DNA of 55,863 nt from Melghirimyces thermohalophilus. GTDB taxonomy: Bacteria; Bacillota; Bacilli; Thermoactinomycetales; DSM-45169. The DNA lies in contig NZ_FMZA01000022.1 of assembly GCF_900102685.1 (NCBI RefSeq), positions 1 to 55,863 of the forward strand, given 5' to 3'. Position 1 is the stretch's first letter. Each line of letters begins with the position of its first letter. The position numbers and the translations under genes were made by a program. The notes under the pieces are model-generated. The model was given only the letters and a program-made list of their open reading frames with translations, did no database searches and was not told where the DNA came from. Below are positions 43,319 to 53,347 of this stretch, in pieces.

Positions 43319-44149
43319 GTGAACAAACGCGGAAAGCATCTATGGGTTCATATTCTGCTGCTCAGCATATTCGCCGTACTGTTGTTTCCGGTGGCGGTGA
43401 TGGTTTCCACTTCCCTGAAAACCTTTGCTGGCATCTTTTCTTGGCCTCCAACCTGGATTCCGGACCCACCCCAATGGGCCAATTACATTCAGGTGTGGTT
43501 CGGGCCCTACCAGTTTTCCGCCCCCTTTTTCAACAGCTTGTTTATTGCGACGACGACAGCGTTGATCACGGTGGTGTTGGCCTTTCCCGCCGCCTATGCC
43601 TTGACCCGATTCTCCTTTGTCGGGCGGCGGTCGCTTCTGTTTCTGATGTTGATGACCCAGATGTTTTCCCCCGTCATCCTGATCGTGGGGCTGTACCAGA
43701 TTGTTCAGTCCCTGCAACTGCTCAACACCTTTACCGGGATCATCATCACCAACTGCGCCTTGACCGCTCCGATGGCGGTCTGGCTGCTGCAGGGCTATTT
43801 GCGCAATGTGCCCCTCGCTCTGGAACAGGCCGCTTATGTGGACGGGTGTTCCCGGGTGACGGGGATCTTGCGGATCATCCTCCCCCTGTCGGCTCCAGGG
43901 GTGGCGATGGCCGCCATCTATTCCTTCATCTTCGCCTGGAATGAGCTGTTGATTCCCTTGATCTTCATCTCCGACTCCCAGCTGCGGCCGGCCAGCCTCG
44001 CCCTGACCGATTTTGTCGGCCAAAATGTGGTCTACTGGCATGAGATGATGGCGGCCAGCGTGATCACCACCTTGCCGGTGGCGATCTTGTTCAGTTTCGT
44101 GCAGCGCTTTTTTATCCAAGGATTTATGAGCGGGGCGGTCAAAGAGTAA
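43319..44149 (+). CDS. Sugar ABC transporter permease, MalG/UgpE-like
   Basis: 276 residues with six membrane helices and the EAA loop EQAAYVDGCSRVTGILRIIL. GTG at 43319 lies after GGGAGGGGG. No ATPase gene follows, so the importer probably uses a shared MsmX-type ATPase encoded elsewhere, as many Firmicute sugar importers do. Confidence 0.93.
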   Translation: MNKRGKHLWVHILLLSIFAVLLFPVAVMVSTSLKTFAGIFSWPPTWIPDPPQWANYIQVWFGPYQFSAPFFNSLFIATTTALITVVLAFPAAYALTRFSFVGRRSLLFLMLMTQMFSPVILIVGLYQIVQSLQLLNTFTGIIITNCALTAPMAVWLLQGYLRNVPLALEQAAYVDGCSRVTGILRIILPLSAPGVAMAAIYSFIFAWNELLIPLIFISDSQLRPASLALTDFVGQNVVYWHEMMAASVITTLPVAILFSFVQRFFIQGFMSGAVKE

Positions 44150-44175
44150 TCGGTGAGGTTTAAAGGAGGGATACA

Positions 44176-45438
44176 GTGAAACAGGTGACAGCGATCGTGT
44201 TGGGGGCGGGCGACCGGGGGACCCGCGCTTACGCCCCCTATTCGCTTCAGTTTCCCCATGAGTTGAAAATCGTCGGAGTGGCGGAGGTGAACGGGAAACG
44301 ACGGCAGCAATTTGCCCAGATGTACCGTTTAGAGGAGAAGGCTAGCTACAGCCGGTGGGAAGATCTATTGCAAAAGCCACGAATGGCGGATGTGGCCATC
44401 ATCACCACCCAGGACCGCCTGCACTACGCCCCGGCGATGAAAGCGTTGGAAAAGGGGTACCATGTGCTGCTGGAGAAGCCGATGTCCCCTGATCCGGAAG
44501 AATGCATCCGCATGGAGCGAAAAGCCGCCGAGACGGGGCGATTGCTCACCATCTGCCACGTCCTGCGGTACACCCCCTTCTGGTCAGCGATCAAAGGGGT
44601 GATTGACCAGGGGAAGATCGGGGATGTGGTGTCGATTCAACTAAACGAAAACGTCGGCTATCAGCACATGGCCCACAGCTTCGTGCGGGGAAACTGGCGG
44701 CGGAGTGACCGCTCCAGCCCGATGATCCTGGCTAAATCCTGTCACGATTTGGACCTGTTGGCCTGGCTGGTCGGGGCTCCCTGCGAACGGGTCAGCTCCT
44801 TCGGTTCCCTGACCCATTTCACCGAGAAAAACGCGCCAAAAGAAGCTCCCCATCGCTGTCTCGACGGGTGTCCGGCGGAACCCCATTGTCCCTATTACGC
44901 GCCCCGTTTTTACTTGGGAGAGGGGCGGGACTGGGCCCGGAAAATTACCGAAACTGACACCGAGGAGGGTATCCTGGAAGCCCTTCGCTCCGGCCCCTAC
45001 GGACGCTGTGTCTACAGAAGCGACAACAATGTGGTCGACCATCAGGTGGTCAACATGGAGTTTGCCAACGGAGCCACAGCGACCTTCAGCATGTGCGGCT
45101 TTACCCAAGATATCACGCGGATCGTACAGATCATGGGCACCAAGGGGGAGATCCGGGGCAACCTGATCCACAACCGGTTCACCCTCTACGATTTCCTCAC
45201 CCGGAACATGAGCGAAATCCGGGTCCATGCCCCCGGAGACAGCCACGGCGGCGGCGATTACGCCGTCATTCGCCACTTCCTGCAACAAGTACGGCACCCC
45301 GATGGCCAGGAAAGCCTCACCTCCGCCAAGGCCTCCGTGCAAAGCCACCTGATGGCCTTCGCTGCCGAAGAATCCCGCCTCCACCAGGGGAAGGTGATCG
45401 AACTGGAAGACTACGCTTCCCGGATGATGGGAGGGTAA
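44176..45438 (+). CDS. Gfo/Idh/MocA-family oxidoreductase
   Basis: 420 residues. The Rossmann start is VTAIVLGAGDRGTRAYAPYS, followed by MADVAIITTQDRLHYAPAMK and the signature GYHVLLEKPMSPDPEE with the catalytic Lys. HVLRYTPFWSAIKGVIDQGK and SPMILAKSCHDLDLLAWLVG complete the active site; a Cys/His cluster (CLDGCPAEPHCPYYAPR) is an extra. It likely oxidises or modifies the imported sugar with NAD(P). GTG at 44176 follows AAAGGAGGG. Confidence 0.92.
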   Translation: MKQVTAIVLGAGDRGTRAYAPYSLQFPHELKIVGVAEVNGKRRQQFAQMYRLEEKASYSRWEDLLQKPRMADVAIITTQDRLHYAPAMKALEKGYHVLLEKPMSPDPEECIRMERKAAETGRLLTICHVLRYTPFWSAIKGVIDQGKIGDVVSIQLNENVGYQHMAHSFVRGNWRRSDRSSPMILAKSCHDLDLLAWLVGAPCERVSSFGSLTHFTEKNAPKEAPHRCLDGCPAEPHCPYYAPRFYLGEGRDWARKITETDTEEGILEALRSGPYGRCVYRSDNNVVDHQVVNMEFANGATATFSMCGFTQDITRIVQIMGTKGEIRGNLIHNRFTLYDFLTRNMSEIRVHAPGDSHGGGDYAVIRHFLQQVRHPDGQESLTSAKASVQSHLMAFAAEESRLHQGKVIELEDYASRMMGG

Positions 45439-45661
45439 GGGGTGAGGGAGATTTGATTCGACACTCCCCGGTTACAGTAGAGACAACCAGGGAGGGATGC
45501 GTTTATCTTCCTAATAAGTCCACAAGTTCCACTGATGGGGGAAGGGGCCATAAACCGACCTGCAAAAAACGGATCGACCACGCCCAACGGATGGAGCAAG
45601 TCAGAAGCCCCTGGACGGCAAGCTGATGAAAGCTAGCATCGCAACTGTCTAAGACAAGAAA

Positions 45662-45702
45662 ACAACCACCCCCGGCCGAATAGAAGGTCGGGGGTGGTTG
45701 TC
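45662..45702. terminator. Strong bidirectional terminator between the ABC operon and rph
   Basis: ACAACCACCCCCG (45662-45674) pairs with CGGGGGTGGTTGT (45689-45701). It can serve both convergent transcripts. The rest of 45439-45851 contains no gene. Confidence 0.75.
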
Positions 45703-45851
45703 CGTATACAAACGATTGTTCCCTAGACCATAACATCATGATGCAAATGACCTCTTCATTCAAAATGATCCCTTTCTGAAAAATCCATGCGATTTAAAAA
45801 TAGTTATTCGGATGGGGGAAGAACCATATTCTATCTGGATGTATCTAGGGA

Positions 45852-48482
<2,631 letters not shown>

Positions 48483-48670
48483 TTATCAATATATGTATAA
48501 ATTCTAGAACTTAGCACTTAGAATAAACAGTCTATATCTTATCCTATTTATATTTTATACTTAAAATAGGAGATACGTATTTACATTGTTCGTAAGTAAC
48601 CCCGTCGTTTCCCGATACCTGGTGACTCCTCGCAGGACCAATAGCCTGCGGCGGCCACAGTTGCTGGCGG

Positions 48671-48814
48671 CGATCATCGGATCTGCCCCCCTGGGGTGAG
48701 CCAGCAGGCGGCGGCAGTCACCGGTGGCGGTCTCTAGGGTGGCAGCCAAGGTACTGACAGCCGATCATCGGCGGCGGGCCCGGGATGGCGGCCGCTGCCG
48801 ACAGCGATCATCGG
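48671..48814. repeat. Diverged GC-rich repeat with GATCATCGG words
   Basis: CGATCATCGG occurs at 48671, 48762 and 48805, each followed by GC-rich sequence with GGCGGC and CAGCC words. The block 48605-48830 is much more GC-rich than the flanks and shows no convincing gene on either strand. Confidence 0.6.
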
Positions 48815-48906
48815 TAGCGTAACTGGCAGGATTTTGGATTTGAATGTTGAAATCTTAGGCGAGGAACTACATCGGGGTTGGAACGGCCTGAGGCGGAGGC
48901 GGCGAC

Positions 48907-48943
48907 CCTCCTTTTCTGCAGTTAGGGTTCCGCAGAAAGGAGG
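48907..48943 (+). promoter_or_regulatory. Hairpin sequestering the ribosome site of a mini-ORF
   Basis: CCTCCTTTTCTGC (48907-48919) pairs with GCAGAAAGGAGG (48932-48943) with one bulged T. The second arm contains the AAAGGAGG ribosome site for the ORF at 48952. Confidence 0.65.
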
Positions 48944-48951
48944 TGATGCCG

Positions 48952-49050
48952 ATGACGGAAACAATCCCATTGCTTGTGCTAATCGTGCAAGTGGTTCATG
49001 TGGTTGTGTACGTTATGTCACAAAAAAGTGATCCGCCCAAAGGGTTGTAA
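48952..49050 (+). CDS. 32-residue hydrophobic peptide, possible type I toxin or holin-like
   Basis: ATG at 48952 follows a consensus AAAGGAGGTGAT and opens MTETIPLLVLIVQVVHVVVY, then VMSQKSDPPKGL. It is a short polar head, one membrane helix and a charged tail. This size, the strong but hairpin-buried ribosome site, and position in an AT/GC mosaic accessory stretch resemble type I toxins and holin-like toxins, but I do not recognise the exact family. An antisense RNA was not identified. Confidence 0.5.
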   Translation: MTETIPLLVLIVQVVHVVVYVMSQKSDPPKGL

Positions 49051-49052
49051 AT

Positions 49053-49071
49053 CTATCATCGGCCATGATAG
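49053..49071. other. Small inverted repeat upstream of the lipase gene
   Basis: CTATCAT-CGGCC-ATGATAG lies 55 bases before the lipase start codon, near a likely promoter. It could be an operator or the 3' hairpin of the mini-ORF transcript. Confidence 0.4.
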
Positions 49072-49125
49072 GATATGTTTCAATAATATTCTTAATCTTT
49101 TGCTCGGGAAGGAGGTTTTCTGCCA

Positions 49126-50241
49126 GTGCGTCTAAAACCATTGATCGTCGCTTTACTGACGCTCTTTGCTTTAGCGCCTTTATTAGTGAATGTTTCGGAA
49201 GCAAATGAAAAAAAGGATTTTGATCTAGGAGCAGAAGGTGCCGCTGAATTTTTGAATGCCCAAGGCCTCCCTCCACCGGGTGCAAATGACCCGGAGTGTA
49301 CATTGGAGGAAGGGAAGAACCCTATAATTCTCGTGCCGGGTACATTTGAAAGAAGTTCGTATAACTTTCTCGCTTTATCCCCTGAACTTGCAGACAGAGA
49401 TTATTGTGTTTATGCCATGAATTATGGTCAGACATTATTGGGTCCTTCCACAGGACCTATCGAAGAATCTGCCCAGGAGTTACAAGCGTTTATTAATAAT
49501 GTCCTTGAACTCACGGGGTCCGATCAAGTAGATATCATAGGCCATAGCCAAGGCGGAATGATGCCAAGATACTATATGAAGTTTATGGAAGGCGATGAAA
49601 ATGTGGACGACTTGATTGCCTTCGCTCCATCGAATCACGGGACAGATGGATTACTAGGTTTTAGAAGGCTCACTGGATTAGTAAGTTTAATCACTGATAT
49701 TGAAGCAATCCAGCAACAGCTTGCTGGTTCCGATTTTTTGGAAGAACTGAATGAAGGTGAGGAAACACCTGGAGATGTTTCATATACGAATATCACTACT
49801 AAGAGAGATGGCATTGTTACGCCTTATACGAGAGGCTTTCTTGATGGACCGGAAGATCAGGTATCCAATATTACGATTCAAGATCATTTGGGAGGCGTAG
49901 GACCAGGGCATATAGGGATTGTTTATCATAAGCCATCATACCTCTTTGTATTGGATGCCCTTGAAAATGAGGGACCTGCAGATCCCCGAAGGGCAGTGAC
50001 TTCCGCACAGGATGATCTCACAATCTTAGAAGAAGAAGCCCCCGTAACCATCAGTGAAGAGGACATTGCAGAAATCAACCAGGAGATTATAGATGATGAG
50101 GAGAAAGATGCGGTCCAATTGGCGTATGACCGTTTATCAACTGAAGAACAGGAACAAGTACTTAAGGATTACATTGAAAATGGACAGCATGAAATCGCCC
50201 AGTACTTGGACCCGGAGCTATTCGATGAAATGGAAAATTAG
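49126..50241 (+). CDS. Secreted lipase/esterase (alpha/beta hydrolase, class 2 lipase-like)
   Basis: 371 residues with a signal peptide (LIVALLTLFALAPLLVNVSEA). The fold is an alpha/beta hydrolase: NPIILVPGTFERSSYNFLAL (oxyanion strand), then DQVDIIGHSQGGMMPRYY with the nucleophile Ser, VTYGNITT-like strand SYTNITTKRDGIVTPYT with the Asp, and a His near GVGPGHIGIVY. The last 90 residues are acidic and coiled. It resembles the lipase class 2 group of Bacilli and actinomycetes. GTG at 49126 is eight bases from AAGGAGG. The gene is followed by a terminator and a bacteriocin remnant. Confidence 0.88.
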   Translation: MRLKPLIVALLTLFALAPLLVNVSEANEKKDFDLGAEGAAEFLNAQGLPPPGANDPECTLEEGKNPIILVPGTFERSSYNFLALSPELADRDYCVYAMNYGQTLLGPSTGPIEESAQELQAFINNVLELTGSDQVDIIGHSQGGMMPRYYMKFMEGDENVDDLIAFAPSNHGTDGLLGFRRLTGLVSLITDIEAIQQQLAGSDFLEELNEGEETPGDVSYTNITTKRDGIVTPYTRGFLDGPEDQVSNITIQDHLGGVGPGHIGIVYHKPSYLFVLDALENEGPADPRRAVTSAQDDLTILEEEAPVTISEEDIAEINQEIIDDEEKDAVQLAYDRLSTEEQEQVLKDYIENGQHEIAQYLDPELFDEMEN

Positions 50242-50248
50242 ACAGATC

Positions 50249-50287
50249 AAAGAGGCGCGTCGGAGTTTTTCTCCTGCGCGTCTTTGG
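50249..50287 (+). terminator. Terminator of the lipase gene
   Basis: AAAGAGGCGCG and GCGCGTCTTT arms with an inner GGAG/CTCC pair around TTTTT. Confidence 0.65.
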
Positions 50288-50326
50288 AACGTGCACAAGG
50301 CAATTCAAATAGGGGCTCCCCGGGGA

Positions 50327-50632
50327 CTATGTTTTCCGTTCTCGAAAGGGCGGAGGACCAATCAGCCGGCCTTGATCTAACAAACAACCAAGAGATCAAA
50401 CCGGAGGAAATACAGAAACTTTGGGATGAGAGAAAATCAGCCAAAGATGATGAAGTCAATACAATGGCTGACTGCGTAACATATGTATCTACAATGTGTG
50501 GTTCATGGCCGGTCATGGGATAAGTAGTGTTTGTGCTATGTCCTTCTTTGCTGGAGGACTCCCTGGTATAGGATGTGCTGTTATTTACGCAGCAATTGCT
50601 AATTGTGCAAATGCTATCGATCTGTTCTGTTA
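50327..50632 (+). pseudogene. Frameshifted bacteriocin precursor (halocin C8-like cysteine pattern)
   Basis: The first frame (from about ATG 50327) reads MFSVLERAEDQSAGLDLTNN, EEIQKLWDERKSAKDDEVNT, then MADCVTYVSTMCG before a stop at 50521. A different frame continues FMAGHGISSVCAMSFFAGGL, PGIGCAVIYAAIANCANAID, LFC and stops at 50632. Joined, the cysteine-spaced Gly/Ala-rich tail resembles halocin C8-like bacteriocins. A one-base change near 50500 splits it. No signal peptide or ribosome site is seen before the first frame. Likely a degraded bacteriocin gene. Confidence 0.5.
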
Positions 50633-50638
50633 AAATGA

Positions 50639-50959
50639 TTAAGAGGGGAAATTTTCCCCTCTCCCTATTTTTTTGGCTAAAAAGGAACATATACTTAGAG
50701 CAAACATGGTAGCCAATAAGTAAATCCAAATGTAACTTAAGGGAAGACTTTGATAGCCCATAATGTCAAAGGTGGCCAAAAGAATGACACCGACTGATCC
50801 ACTTCCAATCAGCGTACGTAGTATATAGACTTGAAACAAGTTTAAAACACGTTCATCCACTTCTGGAGCTTGGGACCTTTGTCTTTTTTTCTTAAAGATG
50901 AAAGACACCGATGCAGAGCCGATGAACGCGATGAAGAACAAAATCCAAGCAGTATCCAT
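50639..50959 (-). CDS. Small multi-pass membrane protein paired with an XRE regulator
   Basis: 106 residues with three or four hydrophobic helices (WILFFIAFIGSASVSFIF, YILRTLIGSGSVGVILLAT, LSYIWIYLLATMFALSICSF) and a basic loop (KKKRQRS). No family was named with certainty; such proteins are commonly found next to short XRE regulators in Bacilli and may be their partners or immunity-type proteins. ATG at 50957-50959 is nine bases from AAAGGAGG. It starts 4 bases after the regulator stop. Confidence 0.75.
   Translation of the reverse strand: MDTAWILFFIAFIGSASVSFIFKKKRQRSQAPEVDERVLNLFQVYILRTLIGSGSVGVILLATFDIMGYQSLPLSYIWIYLLATMFALSICSFLAKKIGRGENFPS
50642..50675 (+). terminator. Terminator at the end of the bacteriocin remnant
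   Basis: AGAGGGGAAA and TTTCCCCTCT arms form an almost perfect palindrome (50642-50662). On the plus strand it is followed by TATTTTTTT. It overlaps the 3' end of the minus-strand membrane protein gene. Confidence 0.55.
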
Positions 50960-50963
50960 TTCA

Positions 50964-51167
50964 TCAATCCTCCTTTGTGAGAGTGAAAATTTGATCAACC
51001 GGTAGATCGAAATAATTTGCAATTTTCAATGCCAACTCCAAGCTTGGATTATAACGGTTTCCCTCAATTGCGATGATGGTTTGTCGTGTCACTTGCAGAT
51101 CCAGTGCCAATTGTTCTTGCGTCAGTTTTCGAGTCTTTCGCAGCTCGCGAATTCGGTTTTTGACCAA
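50964..51167 (-). CDS. Short XRE-family transcriptional regulator
   Basis: 67 residues that are almost wholly one helix-turn-helix domain: VKNRIRELRKTRKLTQEQLA, LDLQVTRQTIIAIEGNRYNP, SLELALKIANYFDLPVDQIF. This is the YozG/YgzD-like small repressor class. TTG at 51165-51167 follows GGGGGAG. Its promoter and a palindrome lie just upstream (51186-51233), so autoregulation is likely. Cotranscribed with the membrane protein. Confidence 0.9.
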   Translation of the reverse strand: MVKNRIRELRKTRKLTQEQLALDLQVTRQTIIAIEGNRYNPSLELALKIANYFDLPVDQIFTLTKED

Positions 51168-51185
51168 TTTACTCCCCCTTTTATG

Positions 51186-51201
51186 GTAAAGGGATCTTTA
51201 C
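51186..51201. promoter_or_regulatory. Palindromic operator candidate for the XRE regulator
   Basis: GTAAAG-GGAT-CTTTAC, a 6-4-6 inverted repeat, lies between the -10 element and the ribosome site, where a repressor would block transcription. Confidence 0.5.
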
Positions 51202-51204
51202 ATT

Positions 51205-51233
51205 AGTATATTGTCCTTGGCTCGAAATGTTAA
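51205..51233 (-). promoter_or_regulatory. Sigma-A promoter of the XRE/membrane-protein operon
   Basis: On the minus strand TTAACA (51228-51233) and TATACT (51205-51210) are 17 bases apart. This leaves about 38 bases to the TTG start codon. Confidence 0.7.
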
Positions 51234-51536
51234 GGATTCTTTATATAATAATCTGTCTAGAGATGGGTCCCAAAGCAACTAGAAGATCGCTTTCCACCAC
51301 CACGGCATAAGGGATCCGATTGAATAACTGAAGCCTTTCCAAAAATAGACCCCACCTTTACTGCGAAATTAGACTATTGTATAACATTAGAAATCTTTAA
51401 TGGCAAGGTTTACGGCATTTCAACTCGAAGGGGTTTTTGATTAACATAGTGGGATATAAAGAGCCCCCTGGACTTTAAAAGGCCGGAGGGCGTTTTAGAT
51501 TAACGTAGTGGGACTAAGCAAAGAATTTCAACATAT

Positions 51537-51562
51537 CCTCGCCAGATGGCGAGGATTTTTTA
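51537..51562 (+). terminator. Orphan terminator in the gap 51168-51706
   Basis: CCTCGCC (51537-51543) and GGCGAGG (51548-51554) over AGAT, followed by ATTTTTT. Upstream, GATTAACRTAGTGGGA occurs twice (near 51438 and 51499). No gene is seen in this gap; it may hold a small RNA or leftovers of repeats. Confidence 0.6.
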
Positions 51563-51706
51563 GACAAGTAATTAAGACACGTACAGGCTCTATGATATCA
51601 AGGCTAAGGAATATCCCATTTAACTGTACCCTAATGAGATAAAACTCCTTACATTATCGAAGGCTTTTTAAGGAATATTTTATTGTGGGTGAAGGAGGGA
51701 TCCAAA

Positions 51707-51757
51707 ATGAAATCAAAATTTGGAGAACAGAAAAAAACGAACAAACAGCAAAATTGA
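51707..51757 (+). CDS. 16-residue peptide ORF with strong ribosome site
   Basis: ATG at 51707 follows GAAGGAGGGATCC and opens MKSKFGEQKKTNKQQN. It is basic and very polar. I do not recognise it; it may be a tiny spore-associated peptide or a leader. The strong terminator at 51813 lies 55 bases downstream. Confidence 0.35.
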   Translation: MKSKFGEQKKTNKQQN

Positions 51758-51812
51758 TACTGCATTAAAAAGAGGAGGCTTGTTTATCGGGGTTAAAAAA
51801 TGAGCCATTAAT

Positions 51813-51852
51813 AAAGGGCACTGTCATTAAGCTCGACAGTGCCCTTTATTTG
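51813..51852. terminator. Strong bidirectional terminator
   Basis: AAAGGGCACTGTC (51813-51825) pairs with GACAGTGCCCTTT, followed by ATTTGT. It separates the mini-ORF from the minus-strand adhP region. Confidence 0.8.
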
Positions 51853-51887
51853 TACAGGTATTCCATGTTTGAATGGCAAAAACAAAG

Positions 51888-52103
51888 TCAATATGATCCT
51901 GTCACCAAGACCGGAAGGCCCTCTAACTCCCCGAATAGGACATCCTCGGAACCGGGTTGATATTTTTGAAACGACAACATAAGCGGGGATTGATTTAACT
52001 CAAATTGATGCAAAAAAGGGTCCGTATAAGATTTTGCCCAATTATAAATATAACATTTTGCTTTTTCAGAAGCTGTTACCCGGGGAATAAGGGATTCCTT
52101 CAT
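51888..52103 (-). CDS. Hypothetical protein (71 residues) downstream of adhP
   Basis: It begins MKESLIPRVTASEKAKCYIY and ends ELEGLPVLVTGSY, with an aromatic-rich middle (YTDPFLHQFELNQSPLMLSF). No family was recognised. The start follows AAGGAGGTCAAG, a strong site, and the gene lies 29 bases after adhP on the same strand, so it likely belongs to that transcript. Confidence 0.65.
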   Translation of the reverse strand: MKESLIPRVTASEKAKCYIYNWAKSYTDPFLHQFELNQSPLMLSFQKYQPGSEDVLFGELEGLPVLVTGSY

Positions 52104-52132
52104 CTTGACCTCCTTGGCCTAATTACATTGAA

Positions 52133-53158
52133 TTACATCTCAAAAACTAGCCTTGCCTTGGCTTTTCCTTCTTCCACTTCTTTCAACGCCTCGTTGACAT
52201 CATGCAAATGCCGTTTTTCGTGAACGACTCGGGTTTTTCCGGCCGCATGAAGTTCAAATACTTCCTTTAGGTCCACCCTTGTCCCAACAATAGATCCAAG
52301 AACTGAAACTCCATTAAGAACGGTTTCAAAAATGGGCAGTCTTACATCATTGTCTTTTGGAAGAGCCACAAAGACAACTTTTCCACCTCGGCGCAAGGAG
52401 TGATAAGCTTGTTCAAAGGCTTGGGGTGCTACCGCCACACAGATGGCTTGGTCGGCCCCTCCCAGTTTTTTGATTTCCTCTACCGGGTCTTGGGTTCGGG
52501 CATTAACTGTATAATCCGCCCCGAGCTCTTTTGCCAAACTGAGTTTCTCTTCAAATAGATCGACCGCAACTACAGATGCTCCAGCTATTTTGGCATATTG
52601 CAAAGCCAGATGACCCAGCCCACCAATTCCAAAAACTGCAACCAAGTCTGAAGGGCGTGTGCCAGCCACCTTTACCGCTTTATATGTGGTGACCCCCGCA
52701 CAAATTAGAGGGGCTGCTTCCATCGAGTCGACGCCTTTCGGTATTTTTACTACTTGATCAGCGTAAGCGTTGGCGTATTCCGCAAAGGTCCCATCGATCG
52801 CATAACCAGTATTTAATTGATCTTCACACAAAGTTTCCCATCCAGATGTGCAGTACTCGCAGTAGCCACATGCATAACCCAACCATGGAATGGCCACCCG
52901 ATCCCCTTCTTTAATTCCGCTTCTAACATTTTTCCCTAAGCTTTCGACGATGCCAACTCCTTCATGCCCGGGAATTAAGGGGAGCTTCGGTTTGATTGGC
53001 CAATCTCCATGAGCAGCATGGATGTCCGTGTGACACAATCCTGAGGTTTCGATCTTTACGCTGGCTTGGTTAGCGAGAGGATCCGGCAAGTCCACCTCTT
53101 CTACACTTAAAGGCTTTGAAAAATCGTGAACCACGGCAGCTTGCATCTTTTTACCCAT
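52133..53158 (-). CDS. adhP: Zinc-dependent alcohol dehydrogenase (AdhP type)
   Basis: 341 residues of the medium-chain dehydrogenase family. Catalytic zinc: Cys in SGLCHTDIHAAHGDW, His in PGHEGVGIVE and Cys in LICAGVTTYKA. Structural zinc: CGYCEYCTSGWETLC. Cofactor site: VFGIGGLGHLALQYAK. It interconverts ethanol (or other primary alcohols) and aldehyde with NAD. ATG at 53156-53158 follows AAGGAGGAAG. A sigma-54 promoter at 53200-53216 and a divergent activator gene indicate induction by substrate. Confidence 0.93.
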   Translation of the reverse strand: MGKKMQAAVVHDFSKPLSVEEVDLPDPLANQASVKIETSGLCHTDIHAAHGDWPIKPKLPLIPGHEGVGIVESLGKNVRSGIKEGDRVAIPWLGYACGYCEYCTSGWETLCEDQLNTGYAIDGTFAEYANAYADQVVKIPKGVDSMEAAPLICAGVTTYKAVKVAGTRPSDLVAVFGIGGLGHLALQYAKIAGASVVAVDLFEEKLSLAKELGADYTVNARTQDPVEEIKKLGGADQAICVAVAPQAFEQAYHSLRRGGKVVFVALPKDNDVRLPIFETVLNGVSVLGSIVGTRVDLKEVFELHAAGKTRVVHEKRHLHDVNEALKEVEEGKAKARLVFEM

Positions 53159-53199
53159 AAAATACTTCCTCCTTATATGAGAAGTTACCCTAAAGGTTT

Positions 53200-53216
53200 G
53201 CAAATAACATGCCAAA
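53200..53216 (-). promoter_or_regulatory. Sigma-54 promoter of adhP
   Basis: On the minus strand the sequence is TTGGCATGTTATTTGCA, fitting the -24/-12 consensus TGGCAC-N5-TTGC with exact GG-N10-GC spacing. It sits 42 bases before the adhP start. Confidence 0.85.
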
Positions 53217-53276
53217 TGGGATTCTTACTAGTATTGCGTATATTCAAAAACACATATTGGCCATTTACAGAACAAC

Positions 53277-53292
53277 GTTACAATTTGTTACA
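53277..53292. promoter_or_regulatory. Possible activator-binding repeats
   Basis: GTTACA occurs at 53277-53282 and 53287-53292, one DNA turn apart, about 65-75 bases upstream of the sigma-54 promoter. Position and spacing suit an enhancer for the divergent regulator. Confidence 0.4.
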
Positions 53293-53295
53293 CTT

Positions 53296-53325
53296 TTGTC
53301 CGTTCAAAGATTGGGAATTTATAAT
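53296..53325 (+). promoter_or_regulatory. Sigma-A promoter of the AcoR-like regulator
   Basis: TTGTCC (53296-53301) and TATAAT (53320-53325) are 18 bases apart, 22 bases before the start codon of the regulator. Confidence 0.65.
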
Positions 53326-53347
53326 GTAGTGGTGAAGGAGGGGTTCT

